This document shows positions 27,095-36,321 of a stretch of 64,000 bases of DNA, in pieces. Below the pieces are notes generated by a model. It worked only from the letters and a program-made list of their open reading frames with translations. It searched no databases and was not told where the DNA came from. The stretch is from contig CBDCSZ010000046.1 in the NCBI GenBank assembly GCA_965221935.1, positions 214,419-278,418 on the forward strand. Reading direction: 5' to 3'. The position numbers and the translations under genes are program-made. Position 1 is the stretch's first letter. Each line of letters begins with the position of its first letter. The DNA is from JAPOXR01 sp965221935 (GTDB lineage: Bacteria > Pseudomonadota > Alphaproteobacteria > Rhodobacterales > Rhodobacteraceae).

Positions 27095-27734
27095 GGACCC
27101 CTCCTGTGGCTCCATTGCGTTTGTTCCAGACGACCTCGTTTGCCCTTCGGCAAAGAAACGGCCGTCCGAGCGTATAGAATGTGGCGCATGCCGGCTTCCA
27201 CCCTTTGGACGGCCGCTCCCGGCCCAATGACTTCACGCACCGGTTTTGACCTCCGGCCAGTATGCGGATGACAACGAGGGGAAATCAACTCACGCATCCA
27301 TCAAGGCAGGGAGAGACAGCGGTTCGCGGACCGCCGCCGTCAGGCGCCGCCGGATTCGCGGCCCGGTGACACCAGATTCTGCGCTAAATGTTGTCAGATT
27401 CCCGATATAATTAACCGTATTTAGCCGTCTTGAGCAGTTGCAGTGGGTTGACAGGTATAGACACCGTGCCCATAGTGTGCAGAATTTCTTTCCGATGCAT
27501 ACCATCTGTCCTGAAGGATGAACATTGAAAGTTCATAAGGGCAACTGAGGTATCGGATTGGAAGAATCTCCATTTGAAGTTGGTTTCGCCATCCTTTTGG
27601 TTTCGGCCGGAGGGCCGAAGTGCCATTCCCCGCCGATTGGGCTGAGCAGGCTGAGGCCGGGCACTGTTGAAGACGGGGGTTTCGGTCTGGATCCGTCATT
27701 GCCGGACCCGAAAATGACGTGAAGGAGCAGCAAA
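27095..27734. other. Non-coding stretch of about 640 bp, nothing recognised
   Basis: No frame here shows family features on either strand, and short frames overlap each other. The segment 27395-27540 is less GC-rich than its surroundings. AAGGAG at 27721-27726 is the ribosome binding site of the following TonB receptor remnant. It may hold decayed genes that cannot be identified by eye. Confidence 0.5.
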
Positions 27735-28334
27735 ATGTATATGAAGAGTCTGTCTCTGCTGGTGTTTTCGTCGCTTCTCGCTGTTCTGGCTGGAAGTGCG
27801 GTTTGGCCAGGCCCGCTTGCGCCGGAAATGCGCGTTGTGGCGTCACGCGACCGGGACTTCATTGAGAGGTCCGGCGCCCAGACTCTTGAGGAGCTGCTCG
27901 ATACCGGCATTGTCCGCTACTTCTATGCCGGGGGACAGACCTTGCTGATTTTGGTCGATGGAAGGCCATACGCCACGTCTGACAGCGACTTGGATGCCTT
28001 GCCGCTCTCGGCGATAGAAAGAATCGATCTGTTGAGCGGAGAAAGTCTGGGCCGATACGGCGGTATTGCGGTGAACGGCGCAATCAATGTCGTGATGCGG
28101 AAGGATTTCGACGGGGTCGAGACGCGGGCGGTCACGCGGATGCCAAGCAAAGACGGCGGCGACGGCTTGCAAGGAAGCGTTTTTTGGGGCGGCCCGATCG
28201 GTAAAAACGGGGGACGCGTGTCCATTGGAATCGACGTTCTGAGGCGGCAGAGGATCCCTTCACGCAGCCGTGAGTTCAGCCGCTCGGTCTGGCAGGAAGG
28301 CGGTTCATTCAGCGAATCCAAAAATATCAGGTAA
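27735..28334 (+). pseudogene. TonB-dependent receptor, N-terminal plug only
   Basis: 199 codons with a good ribosome binding site (AAGGAG). The protein has a signal peptide, then a plug domain: SGAQTLEELLDTGIVRYFYA, LLILVDGRPYATSDSDLDAL, PLSAIERIDLLSGESLGRYG, GIAVNGAINVVMRKDF. TonB receptors import iron complexes or vitamins and usually have 600 to 900 residues; here the frame ends soon after the plug and no barrel follows. It is therefore a truncated remnant at the edge of the mobile-element region. Confidence 0.8.
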
Positions 28335-28647
28335 GCGATGGAGTGGACGCCCCCGATCTGCGGCGTCATTTCGTCGACTGCAAGATCGGCGCTGTGCCTG
28401 CTCAGACACATATGAACTTTTTCGGGCGCCGCCGGGGGTCTTGGAAACCGGAGGGAGGGCGCAGCCCGACCGGAGGGTTCCAAGACCCCCGGATCAGATT
28501 TTGACTTGCCCTGAGGGGCGGGGTTCTCCATCAGTTCGTTTAGTCCGAACTTCATGTCGGGATTTGACAGGTTTTCTCCGCGCAGGCAAGGACACCATGT
28601 TGTTTTCGCTTGATTTTCTGGGGGTCCGGCCGGGCCGGAGGGCTTTT
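28335..28647. other. Non-coding junction between receptor remnant and IS1634 fragment
   Basis: No gene is recognised. The stretch holds one striking 15-bp inverted repeat (separate entry) and the 3' flank of the IS1634-type fragment. It probably contains the breakpoint that truncated the TonB receptor. Confidence 0.45.
28432..28492. repeat. Inverted repeat, 15-bp arms, 31-bp loop
   Basis: CCGGGGGTCTTGGAA at 28432-28446 is repeated inverted and perfectly at 28478-28492. The loop repeats CCGGAGGG twice. No T-run follows, so a simple terminator is unlikely. It could be a mobile-element end or a small palindromic repeat. Confidence 0.6.
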
Positions 28648-29169
28648 TCAGCCTGTCATTGAACTGACAACATTTCCGGGCGGTTTGATCTCCAGAAGCT
28701 CAAAGGCCCTTTTCTGGAGCGCGGTCGGCCGCGCGGCCATGCGGAACGCGCTGCCGGGCCTTCCGGGCAGGAAGGCGTCGTTCAGCGTCAGCGTTCCGAG
28801 ATCGGCGAGCAGCGTCCGGAAGCTGTGGACCGGCAGGCCGTCAGGGGTCTGTTTCGAAGCCGCCTTGGCCCTGGCGCTTTCGGAGACCTCCGCCTTTTCA
28901 ACCGGGGTGGACCGCCCGGCGCGCGCGGCTTCGCGGTCATCGTCCTCGAACAGGATGGGTGCGAGTTTCTCACGCATGCTCCGCTCCACATGCCAGGCGA
29001 GCATGCAGAGGAACACATGCGCCCTCACCCGCCTCTCATTGTAAACATGGAACGGCCGGACCCTCAGCCCTGACGTCTTCATGGTCCGGAAGGCGCGCTC
29101 GACAAGCGCGAGGCTCTTATAGGCCGCCACCGCCGCCCCGCTTCCGGCCGCCTCCTTTCCGAGGCTGGC
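28648..29169 (-). pseudogene. IS1634-type transposase, C-terminal fragment
   Basis: The protein fragment YKSLALVERAFRTMKTSGLR, VRPFHVYNERRVRAHVFLCM and LAWHVERSMREKLAPILFED is the C-terminal part of an IS1634-family DDE transposase, including the Glu-containing helix. The N-terminal two thirds are missing: homology stops where the right end of Tn-A begins at 29170, so Tn-A inserted into this IS. The stop at 28648 is intact. Confidence 0.75.
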
Positions 29170-29178
29170 TGTTGTTTT

Positions 29179-30138
29179 TCAGGGTAGGTTGGCGAGGATT
29201 TCCTGATTTGTTTCGTCCGGTTTGGGACGATTTTTCCCACGTTTCGCTGACCTGACTGGAGTCCTTCCGGACTGTGACTGTTTCGGCTCGGTGTCGGGTT
29301 CGGGATTGTTTTTCTTCCTTTGGAGGATTTCATTCCAGTCATCACAGTCTGGGCGCATGCGCCGGATCGCGGGATTTTGCGCCTGGAGCATCGTGGCGGC
29401 CAGGTCTCCGGTGTGGTCGGCGTCATATCCGCAGAAGACGGTCTCGAGCTGGAACCTGTTGATCCATTCCGGCATTCTGCCGGTGGCTCCGGCAGTGGAG
29501 ATGACAATGTCGATCCGTTTTCCCTCGTCGAGGGTCCATGCCGAGAGGGCGTCGATGGCTCCCTCGACGAGGAGCGCGGATTTGAGGGTTTTCCGCCGCG
29601 CGATCCAGAAGCCGCCGGCCGCCTTGCAGCTTCCCGGCGCCATGGCCTTGAAGGGCCGGTCGGGGCGGGTCCCGACCAGTTCGGCGCCGGTTTTCCTGCG
29701 CTCCCGGCTGCGGCAGGTGAAGACTGCGTTGGCGCGGTTGTCGGCGCCGAGGACGCCGATACGCCTGCAGTGTTCGATCAGCCCTGGATCGAGCCCCCGG
29801 TTCTGGTGGAGGCAGCGTCGCACCCGCGCCCATTCCCGGTCTTCGGAGAGGACCGGAGTTCCGTCTCCGGCGCATGGTTTGGGGGACGGCAAGCCTTCGA
29901 GAAGCTGAAGAGCCTGAATGAAGCTGCATCCCTCGGCATGGATGACCAGGTCGATTGCACCGCCGCCGCCGCGTCCCGCGACATGATCGAAGAAGCGGCT
30001 TTGATTGATGCTGATCACGGATCCCGGGCGTTTCCAGCGGGCCCTGTCGGCGGGATCCTTCCGGTGCCCGAGCCCTGCGGCGGCGACCGTCAGCGGGATT
30101 GCCCGCACCGCGTCGGCCCGTGCCCTGCGGCTGCTCAC
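29179..30138 (-). CDS. DUF3991/Toprim protein of Tn-A
   Basis: A protein of 319 residues starting at a GTG that overlaps the ATPase stop (GTGA). The N-terminal module (RWKRPGSVISINQSRFFDHV, then AGRGGGGAIDLVIH) resembles the DUF3991/CHC2-like part of primase-related proteins. The Toprim domain has LLVEGAIDALSAWTLDEGK and VFCGYDADHTGD, giving the Glu and DxD metal-binding residues. Toprim domains act in primases, topoisomerases and nucleases. The last 60 residues are low in order and are coded by the transposon right-end sequence itself. An equivalent follows the ATPase in Tn-B, so it is a regular part of this transposon family. Confidence 0.75.
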   Translation of the reverse strand: MSSRRARADAVRAIPLTVAAAGLGHRKDPADRARWKRPGSVISINQSRFFDHVAGRGGGGAIDLVIHAEGCSFIQALQLLEGLPSPKPCAGDGTPVLSEDREWARVRRCLHQNRGLDPGLIEHCRRIGVLGADNRANAVFTCRSRERRKTGAELVGTRPDRPFKAMAPGSCKAAGGFWIARRKTLKSALLVEGAIDALSAWTLDEGKRIDIVISTAGATGRMPEWINRFQLETVFCGYDADHTGDLAATMLQAQNPAIRRMRPDCDDWNEILQRKKNNPEPDTEPKQSQSGRTPVRSAKRGKNRPKPDETNQEILANLP

Positions 30139-30935
30139 AGCACGGCTTCGTCGGCGGCCCGGTTGACATGGCTGTCGGTGACGGTCCGCGACCCGTCGGC
30201 GGCGGCGGCGATCAGCGCATGATGGGCGATGCGGTTGATCTGTCGCGGGATGCGGTTGCTTGCCAGCGCCACCGCCTCGATCGCCGCCGGCTCGAAGACC
30301 GGCACATCGGCGCCCGCCAGGCGCATCCGGTGTTCGGTGCAGGCGCCGGCTTCCTCGTGGCTCAGCGCGGGAATGTGGCAGTTGACGATGATTCTCTGGG
30401 CCAGCGGTTCGTGCACCGCCATCCTGAGCCGGTTGCGCAGTTCGGTCAGGCCGATCATCAGCAGGCAGAGCCGGTTGCTGGAATCCATCCGGTAGTTGGT
30501 GAGCATCTTGAACTCGGCGAGAACATCGTTGCCGAGATGGTGCGCTTCGTCGAAGACCAGCACCGGCAGCTTCCCGGACTCGGCGACGAGGCGGCTCATC
30601 TCCGCGCGTATCGTTGCGCAGACCGCGGCACGGGACTGGCTCCCCGGCAGGCCGAAGGCGGTTGCGATGGCGTTGTAGGTGTCGCGGACATTCCCGGTCG
30701 AGAACGTGACGTAACGAACCTGGTGGAGGCCCTCGTGCAGGGTGTCTGTCACCTGTCGCCAGACCGCGGTCTTGCCGACGCCGGATTCGCCGGTGAGCAG
30801 GCCGATGCCGCGCAACTCGATGAGATGCCTGATACGGGCGCGCGCCTCGGCCTGTGTCTCGGTGTCGAGAAGCTCGTCGGGTTTGAGCGTTTTCTCGAAG
30901 GGATAATTCCTGATCCCGAAGTGTGACAGGCACAT
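30135..30935 (-). CDS. AAA ATPase of Tn-A (TnsC/TniB/ExeA-like)
   Basis: A protein of 266 residues beginning MCLSHFGIRNYPFEKTLKPD. Walker A is GESGVGKTA near residues 47-55, Walker B LPVLVFDEAHHLGN. FKMLTNYRMDSSNRLCLLMI and LTELRNRLRMAVHEPLAQRI match ExeA/TniB-type ATPases, which in transposons load or activate the DDE transposase at the target. It lies two bases after the integrase fragment and overlaps the Toprim gene. Closely parallel to the Tn-B ATPase but diverged throughout. Confidence 0.85.
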   Translation of the reverse strand: MCLSHFGIRNYPFEKTLKPDELLDTETQAEARARIRHLIELRGIGLLTGESGVGKTAVWRQVTDTLHEGLHQVRYVTFSTGNVRDTYNAIATAFGLPGSQSRAAVCATIRAEMSRLVAESGKLPVLVFDEAHHLGNDVLAEFKMLTNYRMDSSNRLCLLMIGLTELRNRLRMAVHEPLAQRIIVNCHIPALSHEEAGACTEHRMRLAGADVPVFEPAAIEAVALASNRIPRQINRIAHHALIAAAADGSRTVTDSHVNRAADEAVL

Positions 30936-30937
30936 GG

Positions 30938-31450
30938 TCAGTCCTCCTTCTTTCTGTCACGGACAAGCGCCCGGAAGGTCACGGTCGGTTGCCCGGCGCT
31001 GCGCCTGATCCGGGCATTGGCGTGCAGGTCGAGCGGCCGTGCGAAGCCACGCGGCTTGCCCTCGTGCGCCACCTTGATCGGACGGTCCGGCGGGGCGGAC
31101 GGATCGTAGCGGAGCGTGACCTTCGCACCGTTCATTCCCGCCTCGACCTCGTAGATGCGGCCGTCGAGGCTGACGGTTCGGGCTCTGGAGACCCGCCGGG
31201 TCGCCTCGAACAGGAACATGTCGTCGAGATCGACGCCGGGGTCGGGCCGGCGGACCCTGTCGCAGGTGAGCGCCCACTGGTCGAGGGGCGTGCGCTGCCC
31301 TTCGAGGCCGCGGTGAACCGCCATATGGTATTCGCCCTCGACCCAGGTGCGGAACCGTCGGTTGAGGGTCTCCAGGCCGGGAATGTCCTGCGGGTCGAGC
31401 GGGGCGAGGAATTGCCCGCGAACGGTCCGGAACCAGCGTTCCGCCTTTCC
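30938..31450 (-). pseudogene. DDE integrase of Tn-A, C-terminal fragment
   Basis: The fragment begins in the catalytic Glu motif (KGKAERWFRTVRGQF) and continues with LETLNRRFRTWVEGEYHMAV and FLFEATRRVSRARTVSLDGR, parallel to residues 264-420 of the Tn-B integrase. Everything upstream of KGK, including the two catalytic Asp residues, is replaced by Y4b copy 1. It cannot be active. Confidence 0.85.
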
Positions 31451-31515
31451 CTTGTTATCAGTCACCAAATGCAAACTCAGAGGAACTGTCGCGACAGCCG
31501 CCGGCTGTCGTTGAG

Positions 31516-31764
31516 GTGACCCATCCGTTCCATCCGTGGTCGGGTCAGGCGTTTTCGGCGCTGCGGTGCGTGACGACGGGTTGTGTTCCTCTGGTGCGCT
31601 GCGTTGTCGGTGAGGAGCGGGTTCGCAGTCTGCCGGCAGCCTGGACGGATCAGCGCGCAGTGGACGACTTCGAGCGGGTCTCGGCGGGGCGGTCGCTGTT
31701 CCGGCCGGACGATTTGGAGGCGCTTCGAGCCCTGGTTGATGCGCTTCCTGATGATCATAAATAA
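31516..31764 (+). CDS. DUF5372 (Y4bD/Y4pK family) protein, copy 1
   Basis: A protein of 82 residues: MTHPFHPWSGQAFSALRCVT, then VRSLPAAWTDQRAVDDFERV and SAGRSLFRPDDLEALRALVD. This matches the small Y4bD/Y4pK proteins first noted on the rhizobial symbiotic plasmid and often found next to mobile-element recombinases. Its function is unknown. An AT-rich gap of about 190 bp, with promoter-like character, separates it from the HTH gene. Confidence 0.75.
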   Translation: MTHPFHPWSGQAFSALRCVTTGCVPLVRCVVGEERVRSLPAAWTDQRAVDDFERVSAGRSLFRPDDLEALRALVDALPDDHK

Positions 31765-32500
31765 AGCCTCCATATGATCACCATTTCTTACGCAGTCGCA
31801 GACCCGGCTTCGGGACGTGAAGATGTTTATGTTATATATATTATCAATATGTCATCCATAACACCCGTGTCTGGCGGGAACAGACCGGTTGCTCACGTCA
31901 CCGATAGAGTATTATATGATGATCATTACGGCTCACTCAATCGGGACCCGCGCCATGACCGAACAGAAAACAGACCGCCTGCGCCGATCCGGCACCCTCA
32001 ATCCGCGCCCGGACGCGGTCACCGACCCGCTGTTCCGCGACAGCGGGTTCTTCGATCCGCACGACCTGCTGCAGGTCCGTTACGAGATGGTGCGCTGCGC
32101 CGTGCGGGGCGTTCCCCTCAAGGAGGCGGCGGCGCGGTTCGGCCTGTCGGTGCCCACCTGCGTGCGCGTCAGCCGGGCCTTTCGCGGGAGCGGGCTTCAG
32201 GGACTCATTCCGCAGCGCCGCGGGCCGCGCGGCGCCCACAAAATCACGCCCGAGATTCTCGCCTTCGCGCTGCGGAGCAGGACCGAGCTCGGCCCGCTCG
32301 GCAGTGTTGTTTCTCTCAATATACCGCTTTGAAGCGCGCTGGTTTTCCCGGTTTGGGCTGACGTCGGATTTCCTGGAAACCGGAACAGTCCGGGAAGCTC
32401 CTTCTTTCTTCTTTTCCAAGCAGGATCTTTTTCAGCAGCCGGCCCGAGGCGTGTCAGCGCCGGATGAACACTCCGCAAAAGCGCCGATGTGAATATCCCC

Positions 32501-32530
32501 GGTTTCAGAGCTGATGGATTGAACCGGCGG
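32501..32530 (+). repeat. Tn-B subterminal inverted repeat, left copy
   Basis: A 30-bp word starting GGTTTCAGAGCTGATGGATT, inverted with one mismatch at 36322-36351. It lies 196 bp inside the left end; the right copy is 169 bp inside the right end. It probably binds an element-encoded protein. Confidence 0.8.
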
Positions 32531-32639
32531 AGGCGGGTTCCGGTTGCTGTCCGGGCGGCCGCCGTCTACTCCTCCGGGCGGTCAGCGGCAGAGGAAATGG
32601 CCCGCGCGGAGTGCAATCCGCCGGGCCTTGGGCGTTCAA

Positions 32640-33275
32640 GTGCAACTCATCCACGAGACAGACCTTTCCGCCGAGGAGTATGTTAGCACACAGGCGTGGC
32701 GCGGCGCAAAGCTTGAGCGCTGCCCGAGACATCCCGGCGGCGGCTGCCGGTTCGGCCGCCACGGCACCTACGGGCGCAAGTATCCGGACGGGATGCGGAT
32801 CGCCAGGCATTACTGCCGGGACACGCCGGAGACGTTCAGCATGCTGCCGCAGTTCATGGCGGCGGGGGTCGCGGGCACGCTGGACACGATCGAAGAGGGC
32901 GCGGCGGCGGTGGAATCCGAAGCCGGGCTCGCGGCGGCGGCGGAGCGGATGCGTCCCGCCCGCCGCTGCCACCCGCGGGCCGCCCGGCGGTGGATCCGGC
33001 GCCGCGACACATGGGTCAGCGCCCTGCTCACGATTGTCATCGGTCTGTTCCCCGGCCAGTTCGCCGGGACCCCGGTCCGGATCAGCGCGTTCCGGGAGCA
33101 TGCCGGAACCGGGAGCGCGCTGACCGCGCTCCGTCTGCTCTGCGTCAGCCACCTCCAGTCGCTGCCCGCGCCGGTCGGATTCCGGCGCGGCGGCGCCCTC
33201 GCCGGATCGCAAACCGGCCCGCCAACACACGATGGCCCGTGTCGCGGCCGCCGTCATGGACCTAACCGCCTGTGA
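32640..33275 (+). CDS. Cys/His-rich (putative zinc-binding) protein of Tn-B
   Basis: A protein of 211 residues from GTG 32640 (MQLIHETDLSAEEYVSTQAW). Early on it has RCPRHPGGGCRFGRHGTYGR and then RIARHYCRDTPETFSMLP, a Cys/His cluster like a zinc ribbon. A helical region with Trp and Arg follows, containing RRWIRRRDTWVSALL. It is the first gene of Tn-B, 36 bp before the integrase gene. Proteins of this look occur beside DDE-integrase/ATPase pairs; a target-selection or accessory role, like TniQ, is a guess. The start is uncertain because the frame is open upstream. Confidence 0.6.
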   Translation: MQLIHETDLSAEEYVSTQAWRGAKLERCPRHPGGGCRFGRHGTYGRKYPDGMRIARHYCRDTPETFSMLPQFMAAGVAGTLDTIEEGAAAVESEAGLAAAAERMRPARRCHPRAARRWIRRRDTWVSALLTIVIGLFPGQFAGTPVRISAFREHAGTGSALTALRLLCVSHLQSLPAPVGFRRGGALAGSQTGPPTHDGPCRGRRHGPNRL

Positions 33276-33311
33276 AGCGGAATCAACACCCCGGCACGGA
33301 GGATCAACACC

Positions 33312-34604
33312 ATGAAGACACCTGAAGACCGGCATCGCCACGATGTCGCATTGTTCCGATACGGTCTGATCGCGGAGATCATGACGCTCCCGCCGGGGCC
33401 CGCACGGGCGGCGGCGGTCCGCGCCGCGGCGGAGCGCGCCCATGCGATCCCGGGCAGCTCCCGGACCCGGGTGTCCGCCCAGACGCTCAGGGACTGGATC
33501 CGCATCTACGGGCGCGGCGGCTTTGACGGGCTGATGCCCAAGGCCCGGTCCGACCGCGCCGCGCCGCGCCGGATGTCCCCGGACGTGATCGAGACGCTGC
33601 TGTCGATCAAGCGTGACGCGCCGGAGCTGAGCGTCCGCAAGGTGATCGGGCGGGCCCGGGATTCCGGCGAGGTCGGAGACGGCGCGCCGCTGCCGCCGTC
33701 GACCATCCACCGCCTGTTCGCCCGCGAGGGGCTGATGGCGCGGCAGCCGCCGTCCGTCCAGAAGGACATGCGGCGGTTCGCCTTCCGTTTCGCCGGCGAG
33801 CTCTGGCAGGCGGACGCCATGCACGGCCCCAGGGTCGCCGACGGCCGCGGACGCATGCGCAAGACCTACCTGCTGGCCATCCTCGATGACGCCACACGGG
33901 TCATCCCCTATGCCGGGTTCTCGTTCGCCGACAACACGCCGGCCTTTCTCCTGGCGCTGCGCGAGGCGATCACCCGCCGCGGTCTCGCGGCAAGACTTTA
34001 CGTCGACAACGGCAGCAACTTCCGCTCCCGGCAGCTGGCCATGATCTGCGCCCGCCTCGGCATCGCATTGCTCCACGCGCGACCGTACCACGCCGCCGGA
34101 AAGGGAAAGATAGAGAGATTTTTCCGCACAGTGCGCCAACAGGCCCTGGCCCCGCTCGAGGCGCGGGACATTCCCGATCTGGACACGCTCAACCGGCGGT
34201 TCCGGACCTGGCTGGAGTGCGAATACCACATGAGCCCCCACCGCGGCCTCGACGGCGAGACGCCGCTCGACCGATGGGCGCGCACCGCAGAGCGGATCCG
34301 TTATCCCGATCCCGGCATCGACCTCGAACAGATGTTCCTCTTCGAAGTCAGCCGCAGGGTCACCAAGGCCCGCACCGTCTCGCTCCACAGCCGGATCTAC
34401 GAGGTCGACCCGGTCCTGCAGGGACAGACCGTCACACTGCGCTACGACCCCGCCGCGCCGCCACAGCGGCCGCTGCTGGTGGTCCATGACGGCAAGCCCG
34501 CCGGGACCGCCACCCCGCTCGACCTCCACGCCAACGCCAGGGTCAGGCGCGGCTCCCCGGGGCTGCGCTTCGGCCCGCTCGACGACGATCCGGAGACGCT
34601 CTGA
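33312..34604 (+). CDS. DDE integrase/transposase of Tn-B (TnsB/TniA-like)
   Basis: A protein of 430 residues. An N-terminal HTH region (TRVSAQTLRDWIRIYGRGGF) is followed by an rve catalytic domain with D168 (LWQADAMHGP), D232 (YVDNGSNF) and E268 (AAGKGKIERFFR), spaced as in a DDE(35) integrase. The C-terminal part (FLFEVSRRVTKARTVSLHSR, IYEVDPVLQGQTVTLRYDP) is the Mu-type transposase C-terminal beta barrel. It would cut the element ends and join them to target DNA. Its stop overlaps the ATPase start (TGATG). The gene looks intact. Confidence 0.88.
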   Translation: MKTPEDRHRHDVALFRYGLIAEIMTLPPGPARAAAVRAAAERAHAIPGSSRTRVSAQTLRDWIRIYGRGGFDGLMPKARSDRAAPRRMSPDVIETLLSIKRDAPELSVRKVIGRARDSGEVGDGAPLPPSTIHRLFAREGLMARQPPSVQKDMRRFAFRFAGELWQADAMHGPRVADGRGRMRKTYLLAILDDATRVIPYAGFSFADNTPAFLLALREAITRRGLAARLYVDNGSNFRSRQLAMICARLGIALLHARPYHAAGKGKIERFFRTVRQQALAPLEARDIPDLDTLNRRFRTWLECEYHMSPHRGLDGETPLDRWARTAERIRYPDPGIDLEQMFLFEVSRRVTKARTVSLHSRIYEVDPVLQGQTVTLRYDPAAPPQRPLLVVHDGKPAGTATPLDLHANARVRRGSPGLRFGPLDDDPETL

Positions 34605-35404
34605 TGTACAAGCCGCACTTCGCCTTCAAGCACTATCCCTTCGACAACACGCTCCGCGCCGACGAGCTGTTCGACAGCGACGCCGCGCGCGAGGCGCGCT
34701 CACGGATCCGCCACCTCCTGGACCTGCGCGGCATCGGGCTGCTCACCGGGGAGGCCGGCAGCGGCAAGACCACCCTGTGCCGCCAGGCGGCGGCCCAGCT
34801 GCATCCGAACCGGCACCGGGTCTGCTATGTCGCCCTGTCCACCGGCAGCGTGCTCGACAGCTACAACATGGTCGCCGGCGCCTTCGGCCTGGAGCGCTTC
34901 ACCAGCCGGTCCGCGGCCTACACGGCCATCCGGAGCGCCGTGTCGCGCCTGGTCACCGAGTCACGGCAATACCCCGTGCTGATCTTCGACGAGGCGCATC
35001 ACCTGCAGAACGAAATCCTCGAGGAGCTGAGGCTGCTCACCAACTACCGGATGGATTCCGAGAACCGGCTCTGCCTGCTGCTGGTCGGGCTCACCGAACT
35101 GCGGCGGCGGCTGGAAATGGCGGCGCACGCGTCGCTGGCGCAGCGCATCGTGCTGCGCTGCGCACTGGAGGGGCTGGGCCGGGATGAGGTCGGCCCCTAC
35201 ATCACCCACCGGCTGCGCCTGGCCGGCAGCGACGTCGAGATCTTCGAGGAGCCGGCGGTGGAGGCCGTGGCGCTGGCCAGCAGCGGCCTGCCCAGGCGCA
35301 TCGACCGGATCGCCCATTACGCCCTGCACGCCGCCGCCCTCGACCGCTCCCGGACGGTCTCGGTCAATCATGTGGAAAACGCCGCCCGGGAACTGGCGCC
35401 GTGA
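34604..35404 (+). CDS. AAA ATPase of Tn-B (TnsC/TniB/ExeA-like)
   Basis: A protein of 266 residues: MYKPHFAFKHYPFDNTLRAD, Walker A GEAGSGKTT near residues 47-55, Walker B YPVLIFDEAHH, and RLLTNYRMDSENRLCLLLVG-like sensor region (LLTNYRMDSENRLCLL). The same length as the Tn-A ATPase. Such ATPases bind target DNA with ATP and recruit the DDE transposase. The ATG overlaps the integrase stop and the TGA overlaps the GTG of the Toprim gene, so integrase, ATPase and Toprim protein are made in fixed proportion from one message. Confidence 0.9.
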   Translation: MYKPHFAFKHYPFDNTLRADELFDSDAAREARSRIRHLLDLRGIGLLTGEAGSGKTTLCRQAAAQLHPNRHRVCYVALSTGSVLDSYNMVAGAFGLERFTSRSAAYTAIRSAVSRLVTESRQYPVLIFDEAHHLQNEILEELRLLTNYRMDSENRLCLLLVGLTELRRRLEMAAHASLAQRIVLRCALEGLGRDEVGPYITHRLRLAGSDVEIFEEPAVEAVALASSGLPRRIDRIAHYALHAAALDRSRTVSVNHVENAARELAP

Positions 35405-36249
35405 GCCGGCCCGGCGCGACACGGGCCGACAGGCTCCGCGCCGTTGCGCTCGAGCGGGTCGCCGAGCGACTCGGCTACCGGCGCGACCGCAATGACCGGA
35501 CGCGCTGGAAACGCCCGGGGTCCGTGATCAGCATCAGCGGAACGAAGTTTTTCGATCATGTCGCGGGACGCGGCGGCGGCGGCGCGATCGACCTCGCGAT
35601 CCATGCCTCCGGCCGCCCGTTCCGGGCAGCCCTCGACCTCCTGGAACAGGTCGCGCCGGAATGCGCCGGCGCCATGCCAGGGACGGAACCGGAACACTGG
35701 CAGCAGGTGCGGCGGTATCTGACCCGGCAGCGCGGCCTCGATCCGGAACTGGTCGATCACTGCCGCCGGAGACGCCTGATCGACGCCGACCGGCGCGCAA
35801 ACGCGGTCTTCGCCGCCCGCGGCGCCGACGGAACGCCGGCCGGCGCCGAACTGCATGGAACCCGGCCCGGGCGCCCGTTCAAGGGCATGGCCCCCGGGTC
35901 CCGCAAAGCAAAGGGCGGGTTCTGGATCGCGCGGCAGGCGTCCGGGCCGGCGCTCCTGACAGAAAGCGCCGTCGATGCGCTCTCGGCCCTCTCCGTCACC
36001 GAACCCGGCCGCGCCGCAATCGTCGTCTCGACCGCCGGTGTCGCGACACGCCTTCCGGAATGGATCACACAGCTCGGCCCCGAATCCATCCTGTGCGGGT
36101 ATGACGCCGACGAGGCCGGAGACGCCGCCGCGCGGCGGCTGATCGAAAACCATCCCGGAATCCGCCGCCTCCGCCCGGAAGGCGGCAAAGACTGGAACGA
36201 AATCCTCGCGGCCGGAGCGGCCCCGCGGGGCCGGGAAGCCGGACGGTGA
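35401..36249 (+). CDS. DUF3991/Toprim protein of Tn-B
   Basis: A protein of 282 residues from a GTG overlapping the ATPase stop. RWKRPGSVISISGTKFFDHV and AGRGGGGAIDLAIH form the N-terminal DUF3991-type module. The Toprim part has LLTESAVDALSALSV and ILCGYDADEAGDAAARRLI, with the catalytic Glu and DxD. It ends IRRLRPEGGKDWNEIL as in Tn-A. A primase-like or nicking activity is possible. Being kept in two diverged elements in the same coupled position argues for a role in transposition or in repair of the product. Confidence 0.78.
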   Translation: MSRPGATRADRLRAVALERVAERLGYRRDRNDRTRWKRPGSVISISGTKFFDHVAGRGGGGAIDLAIHASGRPFRAALDLLEQVAPECAGAMPGTEPEHWQQVRRYLTRQRGLDPELVDHCRRRRLIDADRRANAVFAARGADGTPAGAELHGTRPGRPFKGMAPGSRKAKGGFWIARQASGPALLTESAVDALSALSVTEPGRAAIVVSTAGVATRLPEWITQLGPESILCGYDADEAGDAAARRLIENHPGIRRLRPEGGKDWNEILAAGAAPRGREAGR

Positions 36250-36321
36250 CGTGTTGGGCCAGGCCGCCGCTCCCCCCGTCTCCAGTCTCCCTTTCCGCCG
36301 ATTTTGATCCAGCGGACATGC

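Larger units (their letters stand above)
29170..31453 (-). mobile_element. Tn-A: Toprim-encoding transposon, right part only
   Basis: The right end is at 29170, where TGTTGTTTTTC (plus strand) matches the right end of Tn-B. Words resembling GGAAATCC and GGGAAAAA lie about 27 and 62 bp inside, the same spacing as in Tn-B. The element carries a Toprim gene, an AAA ATPase and the last third of a DDE integrase, in the same order as Tn-B but clearly diverged. The left part is cut off by Y4b copy 1 at the codons for the catalytic Glu region. Confidence 0.7.

Noticed and set aside
28648..29169. Same IS as the IS1634-type element at 45775-47882
   Set aside because: The C-terminal sequences differ clearly; they are separate IS1634-type lineages.
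34604..35404. ATPase as ExeA/GspA secretion component
   Set aside because: It is coupled to a DDE integrase and lies inside transposon ends; no secretion genes are present.
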